Shown here piece after piece: positions 17,151 to 25,373 of a DNA stretch of 64,000 nt. The translations under genes and the position numbers were made by a program. The stretch lies in contig NZ_VZRB01000039.1 of assembly GCF_008806595.1 (NCBI RefSeq), forward strand, positions 1 to 64,000, given 5' to 3'. The stretch comes from Streptomyces luteolifulvus. Its GTDB lineage: Bacteria; Actinomycetota; Actinomycetes; Streptomycetales; Streptomycetaceae. Under the pieces are notes generated by a model. The model saw only the letters and a list, made by a program, of their open reading frames with translations, was not told the DNA's origin and ran no database searches. Positions within the stretch are counted from its first letter, which is position 1, and each line of letters starts with the position of its first letter.

Positions 17151-17967
17151 TCCGCCGCTGGATGTCGTCGGCGTTCTTCGCGTACAGCGAGCGCTGTTCC
17201 TGAACGCCGGGCATGACCCATTCCGGCCGTGACGAGGCGTCGGCGAAGCGCAGTCCCCGGGTGTGCGGGCGCACACCGGTCAGGGTGAGCGCGAAGGGCT
17301 CCAGGTAGTCGATGCCGCCCTCCGAGGTGAGCCGGAAGGGCCGGTCGTGGCCCGGGTAGACCACGTCGGAGACGGTGAGGACCCGCTCGATGCTGCGGGC
17401 GGCCAGGTCGGCGTCCCAGAACACCAGGGGGTTGCGTTTGGTGCGGGCGACGTACGCGAAGTGCAGGGCGTCGCCGGTGATGGTGGCGCTTCCCCGGTCG
17501 GTCTGCACGATCACGCCGATGCTGCCGGGCGAGTGTCCCGGCAGGCCGATGATGTCCACTCCGGGGATGATCTCCTCCCCGTCCTTGACCTCGCGGACGG
17601 GGAGTTGCTCCAGGAGCAGGCCCGTCCAGGCGGGCGTGGCCCAGTCGTTGGCGTGCGGGGTGTGCGCGTAGCGGCGCTCGTCGGGGTGGAGGACCAGGGT
17701 GGCGTTCGGGAACAGGTCGATGTTCTGGACGTGGTCCCAGTGGGCGTGGGTGAGGACCACGGTGTCGATGTCCTGGGCGTCGAGGCCGTGTGCGGCGAGC
17801 GCGTTCCACAGGAAAGGGCGGCGGCCGACGTGGGCGGCGTCGACGAGGATGTTCCGGTGCCGTCCGGCCGTGTCGGGGCCGCGGACGAGGAACACTCCGC
17901 AGAAGGCGGGATAACCCTGGTCGGTGTCGAGGGCGAAACCGGGCAGGAGGATGTCGATCGTCGGCAT
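17089..17967 (-). CDS. Metallo-beta-lactamase-fold hydrolase, lactonase-like
   Basis: 292 residues. The zinc motif HAHWDH is at 74-79, followed by LPGHSPGS, a TGDALHF strand and VVYPGHDRPF, matching the order of metal ligands in the AHL-lactonase branch of the fold. The start at 17967 has AAGGGAG five bases upstream; an earlier in-frame ATG lacks one. It is the last gene of the five-gene minus-strand operon and would be a good candidate to open a lactone or tetronate ring. Related proteins also cleave glutathione thioesters and other esters, so the substrate is open. Confidence 0.82.
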   Translation of the reverse strand: MPTIDILLPGFALDTDQGYPAFCGVFLVRGPDTAGRHRNILVDAAHVGRRPFLWNALAAHGLDAQDIDTVVLTHAHWDHVQNIDLFPNATLVLHPDERRYAHTPHANDWATPAWTGLLLEQLPVREVKDGEEIIPGVDIIGLPGHSPGSIGVIVQTDRGSATITGDALHFAYVARTKRNPLVFWDADLAARSIERVLTVSDVVYPGHDRPFRLTSEGGIDYLEPFALTLTGVRPHTRGLRFADASSRPEWVMPGVQEQRSLYAKNADDIQRRISRVPRVVRPVPREAGPAQG

Positions 17968-18002
17968 GGAACTCCCTTGGTCCATGGGCGGGTTGCCCGC
18001 TG

Positions 18003-19964
18003 TCACTGGCCGTGCAGGGCGGTACGGATCGCGTCGAGGCAGGCCGGATTGACGAGGGTGGACAGGTCGCCGGGCGTCTCGCCGGTGACGAGGCTGCGGA
18101 CGAGCCGCCGCATCACCTTGCCGTTACGGGTCCTGGGCAGCTCCGGTACGGCGATCACGCGGCCGGGCCGGAACGCCGGGCCGAGCGCGTCGGCCACCCG
18201 CCCGCGGATCCGCTCGAGTTCCGGTGGGCCGAGGGTCCGCCCGGCCTCGGGGACCACGAAGCACCACAGGGCCTGGCCCTTGACGGGGTGCGGTATCCCC
18301 ACGGCCGCCGTCTCGGCCACGTCCGGGTCGCCGACGACGGCGTCCTCGACCTCGGCGGGCCCCAGGCGTTTGCCCGCCACCTTGATGACGTCGTCGAGGC
18401 GGCCGTGGACGAACCACTCCTCGCCCGTCCGGGAGACGAGGTCGCCGTGGGACCAGCGGCCGGGCCTGCTGCCGAAGTAGGTGTGGACGAAGCGTTCGCG
18501 GGCCCGCCACAGCCCCCGGGTCATGCCGGGCCAGGAGCGCCGCACGACGAGTTCGCCGATCCGTCCTTCGGGCGGCTCGGCGCCGTCGTCGTCCTCGATG
18601 GCCGCGTCGATGCCCAGGCAGGGCCCCGAGAAACTGCACGGTGACTGGGGCAGGGTGGGCGCGCTGGCGAGCAGGGAGCCGCCGACCTCGGTGCCGCCGC
18701 AGATGTTGATCACGGGGCAGCGTTTGCCGCCGAAGTCGGCGAAGTACCAGCGCCACGCGTCCTCGGTCCATGGCTCGCCGGTGGAGGCGAGGACCCGCAG
18801 CCAAGGGGGTGCGGCCGGCTGCTTCAGGTCACGGCCCATCAGCATGCGGGACAGGCTGGGCGAGCTGCCGAAGACGGTGACCCGGTGCTCGTCCAGCAGC
18901 CGCCACAGACGGGTGGCGTCCGGGTGGTCGATCGCGCCTTCGTACGCCAGCACGCAGGCGCCGGCAAGGGTGGCGCCCACGGCGACGAGCGGGAACATGA
19001 TCCAGCCCGGGTCGGTGACCCAGAAGGCCACGTCGTCCGGCCGCAGGTCGAGGTTGTACCGGGTCTCGCTGCCGACCTGGACGGGGAAGCCGCCGTGGGT
19101 GTGGATCGCACCCTTGGGGCGGCCGGTGGTGCCGGAGGTGTGCAGGAGGAGGAAGGGGGCTTGTGCGGGGCGCGAGACGGTTGCTGCGGGCTCGGTGTCG
19201 GCGAGCCGGTGCCAGGTCGTCGTGGCGGGCTCCGTGGGCGCGGGCCCGCTGCCCGGCTCCTGGAGAACCCTGCTGCCCGACTCTTCGGACACGACGACGA
19301 GATGACGTACGCACCTGGCTTTCCGAAGAGCCGTACGGGCCACCGTTTCCATGTCGTGCCTCCGGCCGTGCCGGGTGGTGGCCGCGGCGGTGACCAGGAC
19401 CCGCGCGCCGGCGTCGACGAGGCGTATCGCGATCGCCTCGGCGCCGAAGCCGGAGAACAGCGGCACCAGGACGGCACCGATGCGGGCGCAGGCGAAGAGC
19501 AGGACGAAGGCCTCGGGACCGGGCGGCAGATACCCGGCCACCCGGTCGCCCTCCCTCACCCCGAGGCCGAGCAGTCCGCCCGCCACCCGGGCACTGAGGG
19601 CGGCGACGTCGTCGTAGGTGAGGACTCCCCCGGTGCCGTCCTCGCGTTCCCAGCGCAGTGCGGGCGCCGGTCCGCTGCCCTGCCGCAGATGGCGGTCGAG
19701 ACAGGAGTCGACGAGGTTGGTGCGTCCACCGGGGAACCAGCGGGTGAAGGCGATGCCCCCGGTGTCTTCGCACACGCGCGTGGGACGCGTGTGCCAGACG
19801 ATGCCGATGTCCGCCGCGGCCCGGTCCCAGAACCACTCGGGGTCGGCGGCTGACCTGGCCTGCAGTTCCCGGTACCCGCCGGCGACGCCGTGGCTGCGGC
19901 AGAAGGCCGCGATGTTGCCGTGCTCGGTGAACTCCGGTGTCGGATGCCAGACGTAGGCACTCAT
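18003..19964 (-). CDS. Acyl-CoA synthetase, acetyl/acetoacetyl-CoA synthetase type
   Basis: 653 residues of the adenylate-forming family with an acetyl-CoA-synthetase N-terminal cap (WHPTPEFTEHGNIAAFCRSH, WFPGGRTNLVDSCLDRHL). The P-loop is LLHTSGTTGRPKGAIHTHGG, the adenylate motif GGTEVGGS, the hinge GRLDDVIKVAGKRLGPAEVEDA, and the catalytic lysine in RTRNGKVMRR. It should make a CoA thioester from a short or branched acid. Its ATG overlaps the thiolase stop (ATGA at 19961-19964). Next to a thiolase and transporter this looks catabolic: activate an acid, then cleave it with CoA. Confidence 0.88.
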   Translation of the reverse strand: MSAYVWHPTPEFTEHGNIAAFCRSHGVAGGYRELQARSAADPEWFWDRAAADIGIVWHTRPTRVCEDTGGIAFTRWFPGGRTNLVDSCLDRHLRQGSGPAPALRWEREDGTGGVLTYDDVAALSARVAGGLLGLGVREGDRVAGYLPPGPEAFVLLFACARIGAVLVPLFSGFGAEAIAIRLVDAGARVLVTAAATTRHGRRHDMETVARTALRKARCVRHLVVVSEESGSRVLQEPGSGPAPTEPATTTWHRLADTEPAATVSRPAQAPFLLLHTSGTTGRPKGAIHTHGGFPVQVGSETRYNLDLRPDDVAFWVTDPGWIMFPLVAVGATLAGACVLAYEGAIDHPDATRLWRLLDEHRVTVFGSSPSLSRMLMGRDLKQPAAPPWLRVLASTGEPWTEDAWRWYFADFGGKRCPVINICGGTEVGGSLLASAPTLPQSPCSFSGPCLGIDAAIEDDDGAEPPEGRIGELVVRRSWPGMTRGLWRARERFVHTYFGSRPGRWSHGDLVSRTGEEWFVHGRLDDVIKVAGKRLGPAEVEDAVVGDPDVAETAAVGIPHPVKGQALWCFVVPEAGRTLGPPELERIRGRVADALGPAFRPGRVIAVPELPRTRNGKVMRRLVRSLVTGETPGDLSTLVNPACLDAIRTALHGQ

Positions 19965-21136
19965 CGGGTCCCGCCCGGGTTCTCGATCAGTGCGGCGATG
20001 CCCTGCCCGCCGCCGATGCATAGGGCGACGACGCCCAACCGGCCGCCGGTGCGCCGCAGTTCGTACGCCGCCTTGAGCAACAGGACGGTTCCCGTGGCGC
20101 CGACGGGATGGCCCAGGGCGATCGCCCCGCCGTTGGGATTGACACGGTCCGGATCGAGCTTGAGTCCGTCCATGACGGCCAGGACCTGGGCCGCGAACGC
20201 CTCGTTGAGTTCGATCACGTCGATCGCGTCGGGGGTGAGGCCGTTACGGCGCAGCAGGGTGCGGATCGCCTCGGCCGGAGCGACGCCCATGATCTCCGGC
20301 TCCAGCGCGGTGACGACCGCGTCACGCAGCCGGCACAGCGGTGCCGCGCCGGGGACGAGGTCGGCCGAGCGCATCAACAGCACGGCGGCGGCACCGTCGT
20401 TGATGCCGGCGGAGTTCCCTGCGGTGATCGTGCCGTTCTCCGAGAAGACGGGAGCCAGGCTCGTGAGCTTCTCCACCGTGGTGCCGGGCCGGGGGTGCTC
20501 GTCCCGCTCGACGACCCCGTCCCGGGTGGCCACGGGCACGATCTGCTCGTCGAAGCGTCCTTCGTCGACGGCGACCGCGACCCGGCGCTGGCTCTCGGCC
20601 GCCCACCGGTCCTGGCGCTGCCTCGAGATGTGGTACCGGTCCGCCACCACCTCCCCCGTCATGCCCATCGGGTAGCCCCCGAAGGGGTCGGTGACCAGGG
20701 AGATCGTGCCGTCGACGATCGGTTCACCCGGTACCTCGTCACGGGCTCGTTCGCGGTAGTCCAGCAGGGGTTGACGGGTCATCGACTCGTTGCCGCCCGC
20801 CACGACGACGTCGGCCTCGCCGAGGGTGAGGCTCTGCGCGGCCGACCAGACGGCCTGGAGCCCGGACCCGCACAGTCTGTTGACGTTGTACGCGGTGGTC
20901 GTCACGGGCAGTCCGGCGGCCAGGCACGCACGCCGGGCGTTGAAGGCGTCGGGGCCCACCTGGCCCACACAGCCCAGGACGACCTCGTCCACGGCGCCGA
21001 GGTCCAGCCCGCCGCGGGCGACCGCCTCGTGGATCACGAGTGCGCCCAGCCGGTGCGCGGGAGCCGAGCTCAGTGCGCCCTTGTACCGGCCGATCGGGGT
21101 ACGCGCCCCGTGGACGACGGCGATGTCTACGGGCAT
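19961..21136 (-). CDS. Acetyl-CoA acetyltransferase (thiolase)
   Basis: 391 residues. It has nucleophile Cys89 in NRLCGSGLQAV, the NEAF motif, the GGAIALGHPVGATG histidine motif and the second cysteine in ALCIGGGQG, all in the usual order of degradative or biosynthetic thiolases. It either cleaves beta-ketoacyl-CoA with CoA or condenses two acetyl-CoA. Placed between a transporter and an acyl-CoA synthetase, the cleavage direction is more likely. ATG at 21136 is preceded by GGAG. Confidence 0.93.
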   Translation of the reverse strand: MPVDIAVVHGARTPIGRYKGALSSAPAHRLGALVIHEAVARGGLDLGAVDEVVLGCVGQVGPDAFNARRACLAAGLPVTTTAYNVNRLCGSGLQAVWSAAQSLTLGEADVVVAGGNESMTRQPLLDYRERARDEVPGEPIVDGTISLVTDPFGGYPMGMTGEVVADRYHISRQRQDRWAAESQRRVAVAVDEGRFDEQIVPVATRDGVVERDEHPRPGTTVEKLTSLAPVFSENGTITAGNSAGINDGAAAVLLMRSADLVPGAAPLCRLRDAVVTALEPEIMGVAPAEAIRTLLRRNGLTPDAIDVIELNEAFAAQVLAVMDGLKLDPDRVNPNGGAIALGHPVGATGTVLLLKAAYELRRTGGRLGVVALCIGGGQGIAALIENPGGTR

Positions 21137-21142
21137 CGGGGG

Positions 21143-22615
21143 TCACTCCTTCGCTGAGGGCTCCGTGTCCGGGCCGGACGCGCTGGACGCACTGGCCGTC
21201 GTGGAGTCACTGGCTGTGGGCGTGGCGGGGTGTGCGGCGAGCAGGGTGAGGGCGTCCCGGTCGGGTCGGATCAGGAGCGCCGAGAGCACGGCACCGGCGA
21301 TCAGCAGGCAGGCGGCCAGGTCGAAGGCACGGCCGTAGCCGACGGCCTCCGTGGGCGCCGCGTCGATGATCCGCCCGGTGACATAGGGGGCGAGCAGGCT
21401 GGAGAGAGCGGCGAGGGCGTATGACAGTCCCAGGGCGGCGCTGCGCCGGCCGGCCGGGCAGATGTCCGCGATCGCCGCATTGGTCAGCGGGGTCTGGCCG
21501 TTGCCCGCGGAGAACGCCAGGACCAGCAGCGGCAGCAGCAGGGCGGCGGGACCGACCCGGGTCGCGAGCAGCAGACATACGCCGGCGATGAGCGGCAGCA
21601 GCGCGCCGACCAGTCCCTGTGCGACCCGGGCGGTCACCCCTCTGCGCAGCAGCCCGTGCGCGACGGCTCCTCCGGTGAGGACCAGGACGGCCATGGACAG
21701 GGCGGGCAGTCCGATGATCCCGCTGATCTCCGTGTCGCTGAAGCCCGCCTGCTCCTCAAGGAAGAGGGGCAGCCAGGCGAACCCCAGGGAGAGCGTCCAC
21801 ATGACCGCGAAGGTGGAGAAGGTCGCCCCGAGCCAGGTGCCCGTGGTGACGATGCGTCGAAAGGGGGCGGCGGGACGCTGCCCGGCGGCCTGTGCCGACC
21901 GGGCGTCCTCCATCGACGGGGCATCCGGTACTGACGGGGCATCCGGTGCCGACGGGGTGTCCCCTGACGACGGTTCGTCATCCGCAGGTCCCGGACCCAG
22001 GTGTGCGCTGTACGGCCCACCACCTCCGACCCGCATCCAGACGAGGGTCCACACCACGCCGACGACCCCGAGCAGGCCGAACGCGGCCCGCCAGCCGAGG
22101 GTGTTGCTGACCAGGAGGACCAGCGGGGCGGCCAGGACGGTGCCGCCCGCGCCGCCCGCGACCACGACGGCGGAGGGCAGGGCGCGCCGCTTGGCCGGAA
22201 ACCAGGTGAACGCGGTGTAGTTGGCCAGCGGGAAGCCCGGCCCCTCGCCCGCACCGAGCACGATCCGGGTCGCGACGAGCGCGCCGAACCCTGAGGCGGG
22301 GAGGAGGATCGGCATTTGCGCCGCTGCCCAGACCAGGGCGAGCACGGCGAGCAGGGGCCGGGGGTGGATGCGGTCGCCGAGGAAGCCGACCGAGACGGCC
22401 GAGAGGCTGAACAGGAGGTAGAAGCTGCTGGCGATGGTGCCGAACTCGGTGGCGGAGAGCCCGAGGTCGTCCCTGATGGGGTCCGCGGTCAGGCCGAGGA
22501 CGGCCTTGTCGGCGGCGTTGACGACGATGAACAGCGCCAGCAGGGCGAGGACGGTGCGCGCCCGGCGCCGGTTGCCGGCTGCCGTGGTCGGCACGGTGCC
22601 CGCCTCGACGGTCAT
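21143..22615 (-). CDS. MFS transporter, anion:cation symporter-like
   Basis: 490 residues with about 12 hydrophobic segments. GFLGDRIHPRPLLAV resembles motif A, and GAGEGPGFPLANYTAFTWFP is typical of the ACS family, which imports organic acid anions. The central loop is unusually Asp/Ser/Pro-rich with near-repeats DAPSVPDAPS, coded by repeated GACGGGGCATCCGGT-like DNA at about 21915-21955. The ATG overlaps the hydrolase stop. In this operon it would bring in, or export, the acid that the neighbouring synthetase and thiolase use. Confidence 0.85.
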   Translation of the reverse strand: MTVEAGTVPTTAAGNRRRARTVLALLALFIVVNAADKAVLGLTADPIRDDLGLSATEFGTIASSFYLLFSLSAVSVGFLGDRIHPRPLLAVLALVWAAAQMPILLPASGFGALVATRIVLGAGEGPGFPLANYTAFTWFPAKRRALPSAVVVAGGAGGTVLAAPLVLLVSNTLGWRAAFGLLGVVGVVWTLVWMRVGGGGPYSAHLGPGPADDEPSSGDTPSAPDAPSVPDAPSMEDARSAQAAGQRPAAPFRRIVTTGTWLGATFSTFAVMWTLSLGFAWLPLFLEEQAGFSDTEISGIIGLPALSMAVLVLTGGAVAHGLLRRGVTARVAQGLVGALLPLIAGVCLLLATRVGPAALLLPLLVLAFSAGNGQTPLTNAAIADICPAGRRSAALGLSYALAALSSLLAPYVTGRIIDAAPTEAVGYGRAFDLAACLLIAGAVLSALLIRPDRDALTLLAAHPATPTASDSTTASASSASGPDTEPSAKE

Positions 22616-23814
22616 GCGCGGGCCAGCCGTTCGTCGAGCCAGTCGAAGACTCGCTGGTGGAAGCGGAATGCCGCGCCCTCCTGGCAGTGTTCACCGGCCC
22701 CTTCGGCGGCGGTGAACACCATCAGGTCCTTCTGGCAGCGCAGCGCTTGGTGCACCCGCTGCGCCTCGCCCTGGAAGACGAGGTCGTTCTCCGCGTCGAG
22801 GACGAGCGTGGGGCAGGTGAGGTGTTCGACCGTGGCGTCGAGGTTGCACGGCGCGCAGGCGCGCAGCGCCTCGGGGGGCGTCTTGGCCCCGAAGACCCAC
22901 ATGCCGTGCTGCAGGAACCAGCGCACCCGGGTGCTCTGGGCCATGCTGACGGCCAGCGCGGGCCCGGCCACGTCGTCCCGGCCGTCCGTCACCCACTCGC
23001 CGAGGTAGGGCGGAATGCCGCGGAGGGGGACCTCGTAGAAGTCGTAGATCCCGTTGTGCAGGACGCATGCGGCGAAGCGGTTCTCGAAGGCGGCGGCGCG
23101 GGCGGCCAGCAGTCCGCCGAAGCTGGTGCCGAACAGCACGAGGCTTCCGGGGTCCGTCTCCGGGCGGGTCAGGGCGTGGTCCACGACGGGTGTGACCACG
23201 TGTTCCCAGTCCGGCCGGAAGAGCAGTCCCTGCTCCCGCCGGACGGACTGCTGGCCTGGTCCTTCGAAGGCGAGCACATGGTAGCCGCGGCGCAGCGCCC
23301 CGCCGGCCACCATGAAGTACAGCTCCTCCAGGGTGGAGTCGTAGCCGCCGTGGTGGATCAGGGTGGGCCGGCGGCGGCCCGTGTCGTCCGCGAGGAACAG
23401 ATATCCCGGCAGGGTGGTGTCCCCGTAGGGGATCCGCAGGGGCACCACGGGGGTGTCGAACAGCTCTGCTGCCTCTGCGAACGTCTGCCGCGAGCACCGG
23501 GCGAGCCGGGCGGACTCGGGGTCGCCGTCCCGGTCCTCGACGCGGAAGAAGTCGGCGGTGCGGTAGTAGTTCGAGGCCCTGAGGAAGGCCTCGCGGGCGC
23601 TGACCCGGTGGCCGGCCGCGAGTGCCTCGGCACCGATGTGCCGGAGGCGTTCGGCGACCGCGGTCCACTCCCGGTACCAGGCCGCCTCGTCGCCTTCGGG
23701 GATGTTCCGGCAGGTGACCAGGACCTCGCCGAGATCCGCGCCGGCGTAGGCGGCGTGCCCGGCCGTGCGCAGCGCCTGGAAGGAAAACGCCGCGTCGTCG
23801 AAGAGGAACTTCAT
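22612..23814 (-). CDS. Alpha/beta hydrolase, DHPON-hydrolase/FrsA-like (copy 2)
   Basis: 400 residues beginning MKFLFDDAAFSFQALRTAG, paralogous to the protein at 1793-3007 along its whole length. Nucleophile Ser231 is in FGTSFGGLLAARAAA, the acid in LDAENDLVFQGEA and the histidine in AEGAGEHCQ. The helical cap spans the first 140 residues. ATG at 23814 follows GGGAAAGGGG. It is the first gene of a five-gene operon (hydrolase, transporter, thiolase, acyl-CoA synthetase, metallo-hydrolase) and divergent from a TetR gene. Family members can cleave C-C bonds beside ketones, which would fit breakdown of a beta-dicarbonyl compound; the substrate is inferred only. Confidence 0.82.
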   Translation of the reverse strand: MKFLFDDAAFSFQALRTAGHAAYAGADLGEVLVTCRNIPEGDEAAWYREWTAVAERLRHIGAEALAAGHRVSAREAFLRASNYYRTADFFRVEDRDGDPESARLARCSRQTFAEAAELFDTPVVPLRIPYGDTTLPGYLFLADDTGRRRPTLIHHGGYDSTLEELYFMVAGGALRRGYHVLAFEGPGQQSVRREQGLLFRPDWEHVVTPVVDHALTRPETDPGSLVLFGTSFGGLLAARAAAFENRFAACVLHNGIYDFYEVPLRGIPPYLGEWVTDGRDDVAGPALAVSMAQSTRVRWFLQHGMWVFGAKTPPEALRACAPCNLDATVEHLTCPTLVLDAENDLVFQGEAQRVHQALRCQKDLMVFTAAEGAGEHCQEGAAFRFHQRVFDWLDERLARA

Positions 23815-23837
23815 CGGGACCCCTTTCCCGAGACGGA

Positions 23838-23857
23838 ACGGAACAGGTCCGTTCCGT
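23838..23857. promoter_or_regulatory. TetR operator copy 1, ACGGAAC-N6-GTTCCGT
   Basis: ACGGAAC-AGGTCC-GTTCCGT is a perfect inverted repeat with a 6-base spacer, located 24 bases upstream of the hydrolase ATG. It has the same form as the second copy 45 bases away. Two identical-arm sites in a 107-base divergent promoter are strong evidence for a repressor site, most likely of the adjacent TetR. Confidence 0.8.
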
Positions 23858-23882
23858 CGCGCGGAACGTACACCCGGACCGA

Positions 23883-23902
23883 ACGGAACGCAACCGTTCC
23901 GT
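23883..23902. promoter_or_regulatory. TetR operator copy 2, ACGGAAC-N6-GTTCCGT
   Basis: ACGGAAC-GCAACC-GTTCCGT, same arms and spacer length as the site at 23838. It ends 19 bases before the TetR start codon, so it could overlap that gene's own promoter. Partial half-sites (GCGGAAC, ACGGAAC) between the two copies suggest room for more than two dimers. Confidence 0.8.
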
Positions 23903-23921
23903 CCGGTGCTAATCTCCCGCA

Positions 23922-24539
23922 GTGGAATCGACCAGCCGGAACGATGTCGACCGCAGAGCCACGGGCGCCGCGGCACTGCGGGAATCCGTGACCGAGACGA
24001 TCAGGCGGGCGGTGTTCGAGGAGCTGGCCGGGACCGGGTTCGCCCGGATGTCGATGGAGGCCGTGACCCGCCGGGCCCGGGTCGGCAAGGCGGCGCTCTA
24101 CCGTCGCTGGCCCTCCAAGGAGGCGATGGTGGTGGAACTGGTCTCCGAGGCCGCCGCCGAACACCTCCCCGTGACCGCCGACTCCGGGTCGCTGCACGAC
24201 GATGTCGAACGGTTCGTCCGGGACACCATGGCCGACCTCCGCCATCCGCTCGTCGGCCGGATCATCCCCGACCTGGTGGCCGAGTCGGCCCGCAACCCCT
24301 CCCTGAGTGCCGCCCTCCACGAGGCGGTCCTCGCGCCCCGGCGCGCGGCCGTGGCGGCACTCCTGCACCAGGCGATCGACCGCGGCGAGCTCCCGGCCGA
24401 CATCGACATGGGCCTGGCCGTCGACCTGTTCGGCGCCCCGCTGTACTTCAGGATGCTCGCCGTGGGCGGCCCCACCGACGACGCCTACATCGCCCGCCTC
24501 ACCCGCGCCGTCCTCGCGGCACTCGCCGCCAGCCGCTGA
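23922..24539 (+). CDS. TetR-family repressor of the degradation operon
   Basis: 205 residues. The helix-turn-helix is visible as MEAVTRRARVGKAALYRRWPSKEAMV at about 45-70, followed by the helical ligand domain of the TetR_C_11 kind (LVGRIIPDLVAESARNPSLS). The GTG at 23922 has no clear ribosome site, so translation may be leaderless. Divergent from the hydrolase operon with two matching operator palindromes between them, it probably represses both directions until an effector related to the hydrolase substrate appears. Confidence 0.9.
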   Translation: MESTSRNDVDRRATGAAALRESVTETIRRAVFEELAGTGFARMSMEAVTRRARVGKAALYRRWPSKEAMVVELVSEAAAEHLPVTADSGSLHDDVERFVRDTMADLRHPLVGRIIPDLVAESARNPSLSAALHEAVLAPRRAAVAALLHQAIDRGELPADIDMGLAVDLFGAPLYFRMLAVGGPTDDAYIARLTRAVLAALAASR

Positions 24540-24541
24540 GC

Positions 24542-24558
24542 GGCGCCGCTACGGCGCC
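24542..24558. terminator. Short GC hairpin between convergent genes
   Basis: GGCGCCG-CTA-CGGCGCC forms a perfect 7-base stem between the TetR stop (24539) and the convergent regulator stop (24549), overlapping the latter's end. It may stop transcription from both sides. It has no T tract. Confidence 0.45.
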
Positions 24559-25373
24559 ACGCACACACGTGCCCTTCCGGACGCGGGGACGAGGCAGGCG
24601 CGCAGTGCCGAGGGGTTCGGCGCCGGGACCATCCGCGTGAACAGGTATCCCTCGGCGTCGAACCTGTCGGCGACGGAGGCCCGTTGGGACCGGCCTCCGG
24701 ATGGGGTGATCTCGACGCGGTCGCCGACCCGGGTCTGCCAGATCCGCGCCCAGGCGGCACCACAGCGCGCACTGAACCTGATCTCCAGCCCGGCGCCCGC
24801 CGGGGTCCGCCGGCCAGACAGCGTGCGCGCGTCGAGCCCGCAGGCCATGCTCTGCGGATCCCCTCCCGCACAGGCCCGACCACGGCACCCCGGGGGCGGA
24901 AGGGACACGGTCGCGGCGTGACCGGGTGACACCTCCCCACCCTGAACGCGGATCATCACCAGCGCCACCCCGACCGCGAGGACAACGGCCGCGGAAACCC
25001 CGAGGGCCGTGACCCGCTGTGTCGCTCGGCCGGACTTGGCCGACGCCTTCTCCCGCCGCCCGGCCGCCACCGGTTCGGTCCGCTCCCGGTCCGTACGCGC
25101 CGACGCCTCGCCGGAACTCGCCTCGCCCGTACGGCCGCTCCACTCCGCGTCGGCCAGTTCCCACAGGGCGACCGGCCGCCGTGAGCGCTCGCCCGCGAGC
25201 CGGCACAGCTCCTCGACGGCCTGCCGGGGCACCGGGACACTGCCGTTCAGATAGCGCGACCAGGAGGACTTGCTGTACGGCGTGCGGTGGGCGAGTCCGG
25301 CCAGGCTCAGGCCGGTGCGCTGCCGCAGTGCCCGCAGTTCGGCCGCCAGCCGGCCACGCGCCGGCGCCGTCAT
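24549..25373 (-). CDS. Membrane-anchored XRE regulator with DUF2690 domain
   Basis: 274 residues. A cytoplasmic XRE helix-turn-helix (about 8-60; LRQRTGLSLAGLAHRTPYSK then SSWSRYLNG) leads to a charged linker, one membrane helix (about 130-152, VTALGVSAAVVLAVGVALVMI) and an outside domain with paired cysteines and the AAWARIWQTRVGDRVEI pattern of DUF2690. Its ATG overlaps the stop of the upstream regulator (ATGA). A DNA-binding head joined to an extracytoplasmic sensor suggests a one-component regulator of the cell envelope. No signal has been assigned to DUF2690. Confidence 0.8.
   Translation of the reverse strand: MTAPARGRLAAELRALRQRTGLSLAGLAHRTPYSKSSWSRYLNGSVPVPRQAVEELCRLAGERSRRPVALWELADAEWSGRTGEASSGEASARTDRERTEPVAAGRREKASAKSGRATQRVTALGVSAAVVLAVGVALVMIRVQGGEVSPGHAATVSLPPPGCRGRACAGGDPQSMACGLDARTLSGRRTPAGAGLEIRFSARCGAAWARIWQTRVGDRVEITPSGGRSQRASVADRFDAEGYLFTRMVPAPNPSALRACLVPASGRARVCVAP

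Noticed and set aside
17089..17967. Class B beta-lactamase (antibiotic resistance)
   Set aside because: HAHWDH and the later ligand order fit the lactonase/glyoxalase II branch better, and there is no signal peptide for export.
21890..21960. CRISPR-like repeats in the MFS loop
   Set aside because: The GACGGGGCATCCGGT-like repeats are inside a coding loop, differ in length and have no spacers; they encode an Asp/Ala/Pro/Ser repeat.
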